From Maribacter sp. (lineage in GTDB: Bacteria > Bacteroidota > Bacteroidia > Flavobacteriales > Flavobacteriaceae): a DNA stretch of 64,000 nt. Of the stretch, positions 29,747 through 38,310 are shown one piece after another (position 1 is the stretch's first letter; every line of letters starts with the position of its first letter). The translations under genes and the position numbers were made by a program. The notes below the pieces were generated by a model. That model was not told the origin of the DNA and did no database searches. It saw only the letters and a program-made list of their open reading frames with translations. Where the stretch lies: contig DRFI01000010.1 in NCBI GenBank assembly GCA_011050675.1, forward strand, positions 62,001 to 126,000, given 5' to 3'.

Positions 29747-30641
29747 ATTCTATTTCATGTATGAAAGACATCTTATTATTCGGGTTCTTACTTATCACAT
29801 CTTTAGCAAGCTCATGCTGAGTTTCAAAATCTAACAAATTTGAACCCTTACAAATACCATACGAATAATGGTATCTTAATAATTCTATATCTGAATCTGA
29901 TAGTATTTTAACTTCCTCAAAACATTTAGAAAAATAGCTTGTACAAGGAAAATTTGATTGAAGTCTAAAATAACCTAAACTTTGAAAAAATCTCCATTTT
30001 AAAAGCTCAACTCTGGTTGAAGGGTTGACTTTATCCTTATCGATTTTTAAAAATGTATTTGTAAGCTGGTTGTTACGATTCCAATATGTGTAAAATCCTT
30101 CATTTTTAGTTGACATATCAGGTGAATATTCATTATTATTATCAGCGTCTTTATAATAAATAATAAAATTTGATTCACCAATTGATTTAACAAATTCAAT
30201 TTTTAATGAATCAACTTTATCTTCTAAGCGTATTGCGAAATCCTTAAGAGCATTTCTATCAACAAAATCAACAATCTCATTAAAATATATTCTTAATGGT
30301 TCTTTCCAATATCTCATTCTATTCGGATTCTCTTGAGACAAATATTTATCTTTATTGAAAACTACATTCTTATATGTAATTAAAAATAAAGAATCCTTTA
30401 CTTCATAAGGCACTGTTACCGTCTTCCTCTTACCAAAAGGTACCTTTTCCAGTTGTACCAAAGTATCTTTACCATTGACAATAAACCCTACAGAATCAGC
30501 TTTGAAATTAGAATCAGCTTTAAGTTCTCTATAGGCTTCTAATGGAATTGTAATTTTTGAATCTACCAGAGTTCTAGACACAGTATCCTGAGACAAACAA
30601 ACCTGAATTGACAGAAAAAGTATAAATAAAAAATATTTCAT
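29745..30641 (-). CDS. Exported hypothetical protein, weak resemblance to DUF2927
   Basis: A 298-residue protein with a signal peptide (about 1-18, ending VCLSQ). I do not recognise it confidently. The second half (RMRYWKEPLRIYFNE, then LLKWRFFQSLGYF, an SKCF turn, and LSDSDIELLRYHY) follows the order of motifs in DUF2927 zincin-like proteins. The Glu normally seen before the Gln-x-x-Gly segment is not obvious here. It may therefore be an inactive relative or only superficially similar. It is a single gene between dnaN and the DUF4870 gene. Confidence 0.6.
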   Translation of the reverse strand: MKYFLFILFLSIQVCLSQDTVSRTLVDSKITIPLEAYRELKADSNFKADSVGFIVNGKDTLVQLEKVPFGKRKTVTVPYEVKDSLFLITYKNVVFNKDKYLSQENPNRMRYWKEPLRIYFNEIVDFVDRNALKDFAIRLEDKVDSLKIEFVKSIGESNFIIYYKDADNNNEYSPDMSTKNEGFYTYWNRNNQLTNTFLKIDKDKVNPSTRVELLKWRFFQSLGYFRLQSNFPCTSYFSKCFEEVKILSDSDIELLRYHYSYGICKGSNLLDFETQHELAKDVISKNPNNKMSFIHEIE

Positions 30642-30672
30642 ACAATGAATATATTAAAAACAATACAAAACT

Positions 30673-30706
30673 AAAAAAGGGTCAGTTATTTAACTGACCC
30701 TTTTTT
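30673..30706 (-). terminator. Rho-independent terminator after the DUF4870 gene
   Basis: AAAAAAGGGTCAGTTA pairs perfectly with TAACTGACCCTTTTTT. On the minus strand it is followed by U residues, 17 bp past the DUF4870 stop. The dyad has T-runs on both ends and could work in both directions. Confidence 0.9.
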
Positions 30707-30722
30707 TTGTTACTATATTTTT

Positions 30723-31091
30723 TTATGAGATAAACCGTATAGTTCCAAAATAACTTGGCGACTCTCCATTGCTGGCTTTTATTGCGTTAACCGCAGGCAT
30801 TATTATAGATAACACACCGGCAAATATTAATAATAAAATACCGAGTCCGAATAATAAGATGCTGGGTATACCTATTATTATGTACAGGATTAAAGTAAGT
30901 TGAAAGTTGACGACAGATTTACCATGTTCTTCCATTCCTATAACAGAATCTTTAGTTGTTAACCAAATTACTAACGGCACAATTAATCCGCCAAATCCTG
31001 TTATAAAGTCTAAATATTGGGATAAATGTGTAATGACCAAAAGATTTAGATCTTCACGTATTACAACTGCGTTTTTATTTACTAGTTCCAT
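30723..31091 (-). CDS. DUF4870 domain-containing membrane protein
   Basis: A 122-residue membrane protein with three hydrophobic helices. The pattern LLVITHLSQYLDFITGFGGLIVPLVIW, then EEHGKSVVNFQLTLILY, then a C-terminal helix with MPAVNAIKASNGE is the Tic20-like DUF4870 family. Function is unknown. It is monocistronic, with a strong terminator downstream. Confidence 0.85.
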   Translation of the reverse strand: MELVNKNAVVIREDLNLLVITHLSQYLDFITGFGGLIVPLVIWLTTKDSVIGMEEHGKSVVNFQLTLILYIIIGIPSILLFGLGILLLIFAGVLSIIMPAVNAIKASNGESPSYFGTIRFIS

Positions 31092-31162
31092 TTTTTGATT
31101 GATTTAAGATGAATACTATAAATATGACGCAGAATACCTTTAAATGTTACAAATAGCGACGG

Positions 31163-31570
31163 TTATAATTTTCTGTTCAATTTCTTTAACTTCTCTTGCT
31201 CCTTCATAACCTTCATTTGGCTCTTAGCAACTTTATCCTCTATCTTCTGTATATCCACTGGAGAAAGTGTTCCTTTTAATTTTCCTTTTTCAAGTTGATT
31301 TTTCAGCTTTTCAATTTGTTTTCCCTCCTTAGAAATAGATTTTTCTTTTGAGTTAATTTGTTTCTTCAGCTTTTCTTCTTTCTTTTTGTCAGTAGCCTCT
31401 TTCTTTTCTTTTTTAGCTTCAGCTTCAGCTTTTTCCACCTGCTTTTTTACCTGCTCCATTTCCTTGTCTTGCGTCACGGTAATTTCACTTGACGATTCTT
31501 GAGTATCACTTTGGGCAATACCAGGTGAGCAAACAAACATAAACACTACTAATACAAATATTTTTTTCAT
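31163..31570 (-). CDS. Small exported Lys/Glu-rich coiled-coil protein
   Basis: A 135-residue protein starting at ATG 31570 (MKKIFVLVVFMFVCSPGIAQ, a clear signal peptide). A longer in-frame opening to 31627 is less likely. The mature part is almost entirely charged alpha-helix (runs such as KAEAEAKKEKKEATDKKKEEK), predicting a long coiled coil. No enzymatic motif is present. Such proteins are frequent in Bacteroidota envelopes; the role is unknown. It is divergent from mnmE. Confidence 0.7.
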   Translation of the reverse strand: MKKIFVLVVFMFVCSPGIAQSDTQESSSEITVTQDKEMEQVKKQVEKAEAEAKKEKKEATDKKKEEKLKKQINSKEKSISKEGKQIEKLKNQLEKGKLKGTLSPVDIQKIEDKVAKSQMKVMKEQEKLKKLNRKL

Positions 31571-31681
31571 TTTTTGATTACATTTTATAACAGGTAAAAT
31601 TACTATATAATTGAATACTGAAAACAAAATGCATTTAAATTAAGAAAACTACAACAGTTAATAATTGATTATTTTTGCAAG

Positions 31682-33079
31682 ATGAATCAAACAGATACCA
31701 TAATAGCTTTAGCAACTCCAGCAGGCGCTGGAGCCATTGCAATTATTAGACTCTCTGGCCCAGAAGCTATTTCCATAGCTTCCAACCACTTCGAGTCTGT
31801 TTCTGGTAAAGTTCTTGAAAATCAAAAAAGCCATACTATTCATTTAGGATATATTAAGGATGGTAAAAATATATTAGACCAAGTACTTATCTCCATTTTC
31901 AAAAACCCTAATTCCTATACAGGTGATAATGTAATAGAGATATCTTGTCATGGTTCACCATACATTCAACAACAAATCATTCAATTATTTCTTAGAAATG
32001 GTTGTAGAACAGCTGATGCAGGAGAATTTACATTAAGGGCGTTTCTAAATGGAAAGATGGACCTTAGCCAAGCAGAAGCAGTAGCTGATTTAATTTCCAG
32101 TGATAATGCCGCTAGTCACCAAATTGCTGTGCAGCAAATGCGTGGCGGATTTAGCAATGAAATAAAGCAATTACGTACTGAGCTATTAAACTTTGCTTCT
32201 TTAATAGAATTAGAACTTGATTTCTCTGAAGAAGATGTAGAATTTGCCAATCGCACACAATTCAAAGAACTTTTAACCCGAATTCAAAAAGTACTACAAA
32301 GTTTAATTGATTCTTTTGCCGTTGGTAATGTAATTAAAAATGGAATACCTGTAGCTATTGTAGGAGAACCTAACGTTGGGAAATCAACTCTATTAAACGC
32401 ATTTTTAAATGAAGAGCGTGCATTAGTTTCAGATATTGCAGGTACAACCCGTGACACTATAGAAGATGAAATATCTATTGGCGGAATTGGCTTTAGGTTT
32501 ATAGACACAGCCGGCATTCGTGAAACAAAAGATGTTGTCGAAGGAATGGGTATTAAACGAACCTTTGAAAAAATTGAACAGGCTCAAGTTGTCCTTCTAC
32601 TAGTTGATGGCTCAAAGCTTCTAGCTGATGATCAAAAACTAAAAAATATAGTAATAGATTTTGAAAAAATAAAGAATCAGAATCCGCAGAAACCTTTAGT
32701 CCTTTTGGTAAATAAATCGGATACACTTTCAGAATTAGATAAAGAGAAAATAGGAAAGCACCTAGATAGTGTTAAATACCTTTCTGCAAAAACAGGTGAA
32801 GGTGTAGAAGAACTTCAAAATAGTTTATTGGACTTTGTAAATACTGGCGCTCTACGAAATAACGAAACAATAGTAACCAATACACGTCACTATGATTCAC
32901 TACTTAAATCTCTTGAAGAAATAGAGAAAGTACAATTTGCTATGAAAGAAAATATTTCTAGCGATTTAATGGCTATTGATGTTAAAGAAGCACTTTATCA
33001 TTTAGGAGAAATCACAGGACAAGTAACAAATGATGAGTTACTAGGAAATATTTTTGCTAATTTTTGTATCGGAAAGTAA
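31682..33079 (+). CDS. mnmE: tRNA uridine-5-carboxymethylaminomethyl modification GTPase MnmE
   Basis: MnmE/TrmE with MnmG modifies U34 of tRNAs reading split-box codons. It has 465 residues. The N-terminal formyl-THF-binding domain (DTIIALATPAGAGAIAIIRLSG) and helical domain are followed by an inserted G domain with P-loop GEPNVGKSTLLNA (about 220), switch IAGTTRDTIED, DTAG and NKSD. The protein ends with the conserved FCIGK, whose Cys is functional in the family. A TATTTTTG element sits five bases before the ATG, which would give an almost leaderless mRNA if used. Confidence 0.97.
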   Translation: MNQTDTIIALATPAGAGAIAIIRLSGPEAISIASNHFESVSGKVLENQKSHTIHLGYIKDGKNILDQVLISIFKNPNSYTGDNVIEISCHGSPYIQQQIIQLFLRNGCRTADAGEFTLRAFLNGKMDLSQAEAVADLISSDNAASHQIAVQQMRGGFSNEIKQLRTELLNFASLIELELDFSEEDVEFANRTQFKELLTRIQKVLQSLIDSFAVGNVIKNGIPVAIVGEPNVGKSTLLNAFLNEERALVSDIAGTTRDTIEDEISIGGIGFRFIDTAGIRETKDVVEGMGIKRTFEKIEQAQVVLLLVDGSKLLADDQKLKNIVIDFEKIKNQNPQKPLVLLVNKSDTLSELDKEKIGKHLDSVKYLSAKTGEGVEELQNSLLDFVNTGALRNNETIVTNTRHYDSLLKSLEEIEKVQFAMKENISSDLMAIDVKEALYHLGEITGQVTNDELLGNIFANFCIGK

Positions 33080-33537
33080 AAATTTGATTATCAAAAAACT
33101 TAAGTGTTTTTTTTAATGAATAGTAAATTATAAACTATTATCACCTCACGCAATTTGACTCCCTAAAAAGACTTCACAAAAGTAAAAATTTTCACAAATT
33201 ATTATTTTTACAAAAAGCTCATTTCTAGTACCTTAACAGGAAAAATAGAGGGTTTATGAAATGGGATTCAAAATAAGATTATAGTTACATGTTTTGGTTT
33301 AGAAAACAATAATCTAATTAAAAAGCCTTTTTTTGAAACCTTACTATTAATAGAATAGTGTATAAAAATAAAATATTGTAGATACTTTTATTTCTTTCTA
33401 AAATATGTCATTGGGTTTTCTTATTACCAAAATTTTACACTGTTTTCCTAAAAGTTGTAGATGCAAATCGTAAATACCATTGTTAGGTTCTTTAACCATC
33501 TCTTAACCTTATTAAAACATTTGATCGCTCTTCTACA

Positions 33538-33557
33538 TTTAGATTTACAAATCTAAA
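33538..33557. repeat. Perfect 9+2+9 inverted repeat
   Basis: TTTAGATTT-AC-AAATCTAAA, 140 bp upstream of the TonB-receptor start. Size and symmetry suit a dimeric DNA-binding protein. There is no T-tract following, so a terminator role is unlikely. Confidence 0.6.
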
Positions 33558-33630
33558 CATTCACGAGATGAAATTTCATAACTTATAACATAAAAAAATA
33601 TGAATTTCATAATAAAATTAAGTTAAAAAT

Positions 33631-33663
33631 ACAGATTTCGTACAGATTTCGATTTTATGTTTG
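33631..33663 (+). promoter_or_regulatory. Tandem 11-bp activator box plus -7 element, TonB-receptor operon
   Basis: ACAGATTTCGT (33631-33641) is followed immediately by ACAGATTTCGA (33642-33652), then three bases and the -7 element TATGTTTG (33656-33663). No -33 TTTG exists because the repeats occupy that region. That is the layout of promoters activated by OmpR/PhoB-type regulators, which bind 11-bp direct repeats. The same arrangement occurs upstream of the PepSY/phytase operon. The predicted leader is about 30 nt. Confidence 0.65.
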
Positions 33664-33698
33664 AAAACATAACTAACGTACTTTAATTAAAAAACCAA

Positions 33699-36467
33699 AT
33701 GAAAAAACCAATCAAAGTAGGCAAACGCTTAATTTATGGCTTATTTCTTTCTATGTCTTTGCTGTCTTTTCAAAATGTACTTTCTCAGGAAAAAGCCGCA
33801 ATAAAAGGTGTTGTTACAGATACTGATTTAAAAGGACCCTTGCCGGGAGCAAACATTCTTGTGGTAGGGACATCAAACGGAACTACTACAAATTTTAATG
33901 GCGAGTATACACTTTTTGTTGAAGCTGGTAGCTTTGAAATAGAAGTAAGTTATATTGGCAACGAATCAAAAATAATACCCATAGAAATTGCAGCTGGTGA
34001 AACTAAAACGGTAAATATAGAACTAGTCCAAGAAGCTGTTTCGTTAGATCAAGTAGTAGTTACTGGTTCTCTTGATGGTCAACGTAGAGCCTTAAATCAA
34101 CAAAAATCATCAGATAATTTAAAAAATGTAGTTTCTGCTGATCAAATGGGAAAATTTCCTGATCAGAACTCTGCAGAATCTTTGCAAAGAGTTTCTGGTG
34201 TGAATCTTCAAAGAGATGAAGGAGATGGTCGTTTCGTTTTGGTACGTGGTTTAGCTCCACAATTTACCAACATTAGTGTAAACGGTGAACAAATACCATC
34301 ACCAGAAGGTGGTTTTAGGTCTGTGGCATTAGATGCAATTCCATCAAACCAGTTGGCGTCTTTAGAGGTTAGTAAATCTATTACACCAGATATGGATGGA
34401 GATGCAATTGGTGGATCTGTAAATCTAAACACACCAATGGCTACCAAAAAGAAATTAACCATAAGTGGTGCGGCAGCTTTAGAGTATAATGAAGGATCAG
34501 AAAAAACAACGGGTCAAGGAAGTATTTCGATAAGTAAACGGTCAGAAAGCGGAAAATTTGGTGTTATAGTAAATGGTAGTTATGCCGCTAGTAAAAAGGC
34601 CTCTGATAGATATGAATTTGACGGTTGGGGCGATCCTGGAACAAATGATATTGAGGCGGTAGAAATTTCTGATTTCGAAATTGAAAGAAATCGCTTAGGG
34701 GCAAGTACAACTTTAGATTATAAAGGCGATAAAACAAACCTTTATGCTAGAGTATTATACAGTGAACTAAGGGAGAATGAAACACGACGAAGAATAACTT
34801 TAAATGCTGAAGAAGATGATGATGGAGAACTTGAATATGCATACACTAAAGAACTTAAAGATAGACCTGAAAATCAAGGAATATTTAGCTTAAACTTAGG
34901 CGGTAGTACAATAACGCCTAAGTTTAAATGGGATTATGAATTTTCGTATTCAACAGCATGGCAAGACACGCCAAGAAATAATCAATATGTATTTGAAAAC
35001 GAAGGCACCGAGTTTGCGTTCGATATGTCAGATAGATTAAGTCCACAACTTATTAGTCTAGGAGGTGTACCAGCAGGCAGTAACCCACTAACAGATAATA
35101 GCATTTTAGAATTTAAAGAATTTGAAAGTGAAAGCACACGAGCTGATGATAGAAACATTACTTTGAAAACAAATCTAGCGATGCCTTTTAAAATTTCTGA
35201 TAACACGGGTGAATTTAAATTTGGTGGTAAAATGCGTTTTAAAGATAAAAAGTTTGATGTGAGAGAATTCAATGTATTTGAATATGATGGAGATGCAGAT
35301 TTAACATTAGATAATTTTTCAGATGGCTTCGCTGGTACTGGATTTATGGATGGTGAATTCAACTCAGAATTAGGAGGTTTCATTTCACCTAATACATTCG
35401 AAACATTTTTAGACGCTAACCTTGGTGATTTTGAACAAGATACTGACAAAACTACAGAAGAAACTATTTCGCAAGAATATACCGTATCTGAAGATGTATT
35501 GGCAGCTTATGCTATGGGTAAAATTAATTTTGGTAAATTAATGATACTTGGTGGTTTGAGATTTGAAGCCACATCGTTTAGTTACACATCTGGAATATTT
35601 GACGAGGAGGAAGGACTAGCAATCCCAACGGAAGGTTCTACAGATTATCATTATTTATTACCAATGCTTCATTTGAAGTATAATTTTAATGATAACGCTA
35701 TTTTAAGAGCTTCTGCAACACAGAGTTATTCACGACCTAATTTCGAAGATTTAGCTCAAGGTGCTGTTTTTAACTCAGCAGATTTTGAAGCTTCAATTTC
35801 AAATCCAGACCTTATACCTGTTGAGGCTATTAACTTAGATATATTCGGAGAATATTATTTTGGTCAAGTAGGTTTGTTAAGTGGTGGTGTATTTTATAAA
35901 AAACTAGATAATTTTATATATCAGACAACTACAGACCAAACGTTTAGAGGTATTGATGATGTAGAAGTTACGCAAGCAATTAACGGAGAAACAGCAGATT
36001 TAATAGGTATTGAGATTGGATACCAGCAAAAACTAGATTTTTTACCAGGCTTTTTTAAGGGCTTTGTAATCTATACGAACTATACTTTTACAGATTCAAA
36101 AGCAGAAGTGAACAACTTTACAGAAAGTGATGAAGCTTTAGAAATTGATTTACCTGGTCAAGCCAAGCATATCGGTAATGCTGCCTTAGGATATAGTAAA
36201 GGTGGGTTCGACGCAAGATTTTCCCTAAACTATAATGGCGCATTTACTAGTGAATTTGATGGCGGAGACGCTATTAGAATAGACGATAGAGTTCAACTAG
36301 ATTTTACAGCGAGCCAAACTTTTGCAAAAAGAAGCATGACAGTTTATATAGAGCTTGTAAACTTAAACGATGAAAACCAGATAGAGCTTTATAACAATAG
36401 CGCTACTCCAAGAGAAAGACAACGCTACGGTAGTTGGGGAAGACTTGGTTTGAGGTTCAATTTTTAA
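33699..36467 (+). CDS. TonB-dependent outer-membrane receptor, probable phytate or inositol-phosphate uptake
   Basis: A 922-residue outer-membrane receptor with a signal peptide (about 1-30). A carboxypeptidase-like regulatory domain (about 33-115, IKGVVTDTDLKGPLPGANI) is followed by a plug (about 120-245, SAESLQRVSGVNLQRDEG and RGLAPQFTNISVNGE). A 22-strand-type beta-barrel ends in the aromatic terminus GRLGLRFNF. There is no SusD partner, so this is not a glycan PUL pair. A phosphatase gene follows 35 bp later, and phytase, PafA and inositol oxygenase lie further downstream. TonB receptors next to beta-propeller phytases are a known association. That phytate is the ligand is inference. Confidence 0.88.
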   Translation: MKKPIKVGKRLIYGLFLSMSLLSFQNVLSQEKAAIKGVVTDTDLKGPLPGANILVVGTSNGTTTNFNGEYTLFVEAGSFEIEVSYIGNESKIIPIEIAAGETKTVNIELVQEAVSLDQVVVTGSLDGQRRALNQQKSSDNLKNVVSADQMGKFPDQNSAESLQRVSGVNLQRDEGDGRFVLVRGLAPQFTNISVNGEQIPSPEGGFRSVALDAIPSNQLASLEVSKSITPDMDGDAIGGSVNLNTPMATKKKLTISGAAALEYNEGSEKTTGQGSISISKRSESGKFGVIVNGSYAASKKASDRYEFDGWGDPGTNDIEAVEISDFEIERNRLGASTTLDYKGDKTNLYARVLYSELRENETRRRITLNAEEDDDGELEYAYTKELKDRPENQGIFSLNLGGSTITPKFKWDYEFSYSTAWQDTPRNNQYVFENEGTEFAFDMSDRLSPQLISLGGVPAGSNPLTDNSILEFKEFESESTRADDRNITLKTNLAMPFKISDNTGEFKFGGKMRFKDKKFDVREFNVFEYDGDADLTLDNFSDGFAGTGFMDGEFNSELGGFISPNTFETFLDANLGDFEQDTDKTTEETISQEYTVSEDVLAAYAMGKINFGKLMILGGLRFEATSFSYTSGIFDEEEGLAIPTEGSTDYHYLLPMLHLKYNFNDNAILRASATQSYSRPNFEDLAQGAVFNSADFEASISNPDLIPVEAINLDIFGEYYFGQVGLLSGGVFYKKLDNFIYQTTTDQTFRGIDDVEVTQAINGETADLIGIEIGYQQKLDFLPGFFKGFVIYTNYTFTDSKAEVNNFTESDEALEIDLPGQAKHIGNAALGYSKGGFDARFSLNYNGAFTSEFDGGDAIRIDDRVQLDFTASQTFAKRSMTVYIELVNLNDENQIELYNNSATPRERQRYGSWGRLGLRFNF

Positions 36468-36502
36468 TTCATTGTTGAGACGTTTAACAACTAAATTTCT
36501 TC

Positions 36503-37510
36503 ATGATGAGAAATAAAATAAAGAAAAAATTCGCAGTTGCTTTAATAGTTATTTTTGCCATTAACGTAAGTTGTTCTTCTTCAAAAGAAGCTCCAGTAAA
36601 CACCTCTAAAATAAATAAGAAAGTTTATGTAGTATCTGATAGTCTTATTGTTTGGGATGATGCGCTTCATTTTTTAGTATTTGGAGATTGGGGAAGAAAA
36701 GGTGATTACCACCAACAAGACGTGGCTGACAGAATGGAAGAAGCCGCGAAACTGATAGATGCTGAATTTGTTATTGCTTTAGGAGATAATTTCTACCCAA
36801 ATGGTGTGGCAAGTGTTCATGATCCTAACTGGATGTTTTCTTATGAAAATATTTACAAAGGATATCACCTTGAAATACCTTGGTATGTTGTTCTTGGAAA
36901 CCATGATTATAGAGGAAACCCTCAGGCTCAAGTAGATTATACTAAGATAAGCCAACGTTGGAATATGCCTTCAAGATATTATGATATAGAATTTGAAGAT
37001 GAAGACACCGGGTTGAATGTTAATTTTATGTTTTTAGATACAAGCCCTTTCGAAAAGAAATATTATTCTGAAAAGAATTATTTTAATGTAAAAACCCAAG
37101 ATTCTACCCAGCAAATAAAATGGATTGATAGTACAATGAGAGTTAAATCTAAGGCAGATTGGACTATTTTTTCTGGTCATCACCCTTTATATTCCGGCGG
37201 CAAAAGATTAGAAGCCACTGAAGATATTAGAAACGCTTTGAGTCCTATTTTAAAAAGACATAGTGCAGATGTATATTTTGCAGGACATGAGCATGATATG
37301 CAATACATAAAACCGGATGGAAAAACACATCATTTTATTTCTGGAGCTGGGTCTGAAGTTAGAACTACAGGAATGATTCCTAATATTTCAAAATTTGCTG
37401 CCTCAGTTCAAGGTTTTATGGCGATTTCGATAACTAAAGAAAAAATGTTAGTACAAGTTATAAACTATAAAGGAAACGTTATTTACTCCACAGAAATAGA
37501 TAAAGAATAA
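36503..37510 (+). CDS. Purple-acid-phosphatase-like metallophosphoesterase lipoprotein
   Basis: A 335-residue lipoprotein with lipobox FAINVSC (Cys 24). All metal-binding blocks of the calcineurin-like/purple acid phosphatase family are present in order: FGDWGRKGDY, ALGDNFYPNG, LGNHDY, SGHHPLYSGG and AGHEHDMQY. Size and motif spacing resemble the small (type-5 acid phosphatase-like) forms. It is anchored outside the cytoplasm and probably removes phosphate from organic phosphates. It is co-transcribed with the TonB receptor (35-bp gap) and followed by a hairpin terminator. ATG 36503 is followed by a second in-frame ATG at 36506. Confidence 0.88.
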   Translation: MMRNKIKKKFAVALIVIFAINVSCSSSKEAPVNTSKINKKVYVVSDSLIVWDDALHFLVFGDWGRKGDYHQQDVADRMEEAAKLIDAEFVIALGDNFYPNGVASVHDPNWMFSYENIYKGYHLEIPWYVVLGNHDYRGNPQAQVDYTKISQRWNMPSRYYDIEFEDEDTGLNVNFMFLDTSPFEKKYYSEKNYFNVKTQDSTQQIKWIDSTMRVKSKADWTIFSGHHPLYSGGKRLEATEDIRNALSPILKRHSADVYFAGHEHDMQYIKPDGKTHHFISGAGSEVRTTGMIPNISKFAASVQGFMAISITKEKMLVQVINYKGNVIYSTEIDKE

Positions 37511-37534
37511 GATACTACTATTTTGAGTAGAGGA

Positions 37535-37564
37535 AAGGGTTAGATATTGTTATCTAGCCTTTTT
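37535..37564 (+). terminator. Terminator after the receptor-phosphatase operon
   Basis: AAAGGGTTAGATA pairs with TATCTAGCCTTTT (with a G-U pair) and ends in a run of five T. It separates the receptor-phosphatase unit from the two-component genes. Confidence 0.7.
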
Positions 37565-37632
37565 CAATTCTTGAATACCTATCACTAAAAGTTTTCAGTA
37601 ACTTTCTAAATCAAAATTTTAAGAGCTATTAT

Positions 37633-38310
37633 ATGAAACTATTAATCGTAGAAGACGAACATGAACTTCAAGAAGATATAGCAGCTTTTTTTAAAAAAGA
37701 ACATTTTTTATGCGAAAGTGTTTCTTCGGTATATGAAGCTAAAGAAAAAGTTTACATGTATGATTATGATGCTATTATTTTAGACATAGGACTACCGGAT
37801 GGTAGTGGACTTGAAGTTTTAGAATATTTAAAAAGTATAGAAAAAAATACTGGAATTCTTGTTCTAAGTGCCCGTGGAGCGGTAGACGATAAAATATCTG
37901 GGTTGAACCTTGGAGCCGACGATTACTTAACTAAGCCTTTTGATTTTAACGAACTAAATGCTCGTGTAAAATCCATAATAAGAAGAAAACATTTTAAAGG
38001 AAATAACAATATAGATTTTGGAGATATTAACATAAATACAAACTCTCAAATAGTAAAAGTAAACAGCAACGAAATTGAACTTACGAAAAAAGAATATCAG
38101 CTGTTACTTTTCTTTATAAGCAATGAGAATAGAGTCATTACCAAAGAGTCTATAGTAGAACACTTATGGGGAGATGATACAGCTATGTTTGGTTCTTTTG
38201 ATTTCATTTATAGCCACATTAAAAACTTAAGAAAAAAAATAGTTAAAGAAGGTGGAAGTGACTACTTAAGTACAATTTATGGTGTAGGATATAAATTCAA
38301 GAGAGATTGA
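37633..38310 (+). CDS. OmpR/PhoB-family response regulator of the phytate locus
   Basis: A 225-residue regulator with a receiver domain (about 1-120; acidic EDEHE, phosphoacceptor Asp in IILDIGLPDGSG, Lys in LTKPFDF). A winged-helix Trans_reg_C domain follows (about 130-225; NEIELTKKEYQLL, SHIKNLRKKI, TIYGVGYKF). It overlaps the kinase gene by a TTGA arrangement. It lies between the receptor operon and the phytase operon, both of which carry tandem 11-bp repeats, the kind of site this family binds. The natural inference is that it activates both. Its own promoter was not recognised. Confidence 0.93.
   Translation: MKLLIVEDEHELQEDIAAFFKKEHFLCESVSSVYEAKEKVYMYDYDAIILDIGLPDGSGLEVLEYLKSIEKNTGILVLSARGAVDDKISGLNLGADDYLTKPFDFNELNARVKSIIRRKHFKGNNNIDFGDININTNSQIVKVNSNEIELTKKEYQLLLFFISNENRVITKESIVEHLWGDDTAMFGSFDFIYSHIKNLRKKIVKEGGSDYLSTIYGVGYKFKRD

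Larger units (their letters stand above)
33080..33698 (+). promoter_or_regulatory. 619-bp regulatory gap upstream of the phytate locus
   Basis: No gene is visible. In its last 220 bp it concentrates regulatory-looking sequence: TTAACC twice 11 bp apart (33492-33508), a perfect 9+2+9 dyad (33538-33557), and palindromes ATGAAATTTCAT (33568-33579) and ATGAATTTCAT (33600-33610). Closest to the gene is the tandem 11-bp repeat promoter at 33631-33663. The first 400 bp are AT-rich without recognisable features. Confidence 0.6.
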
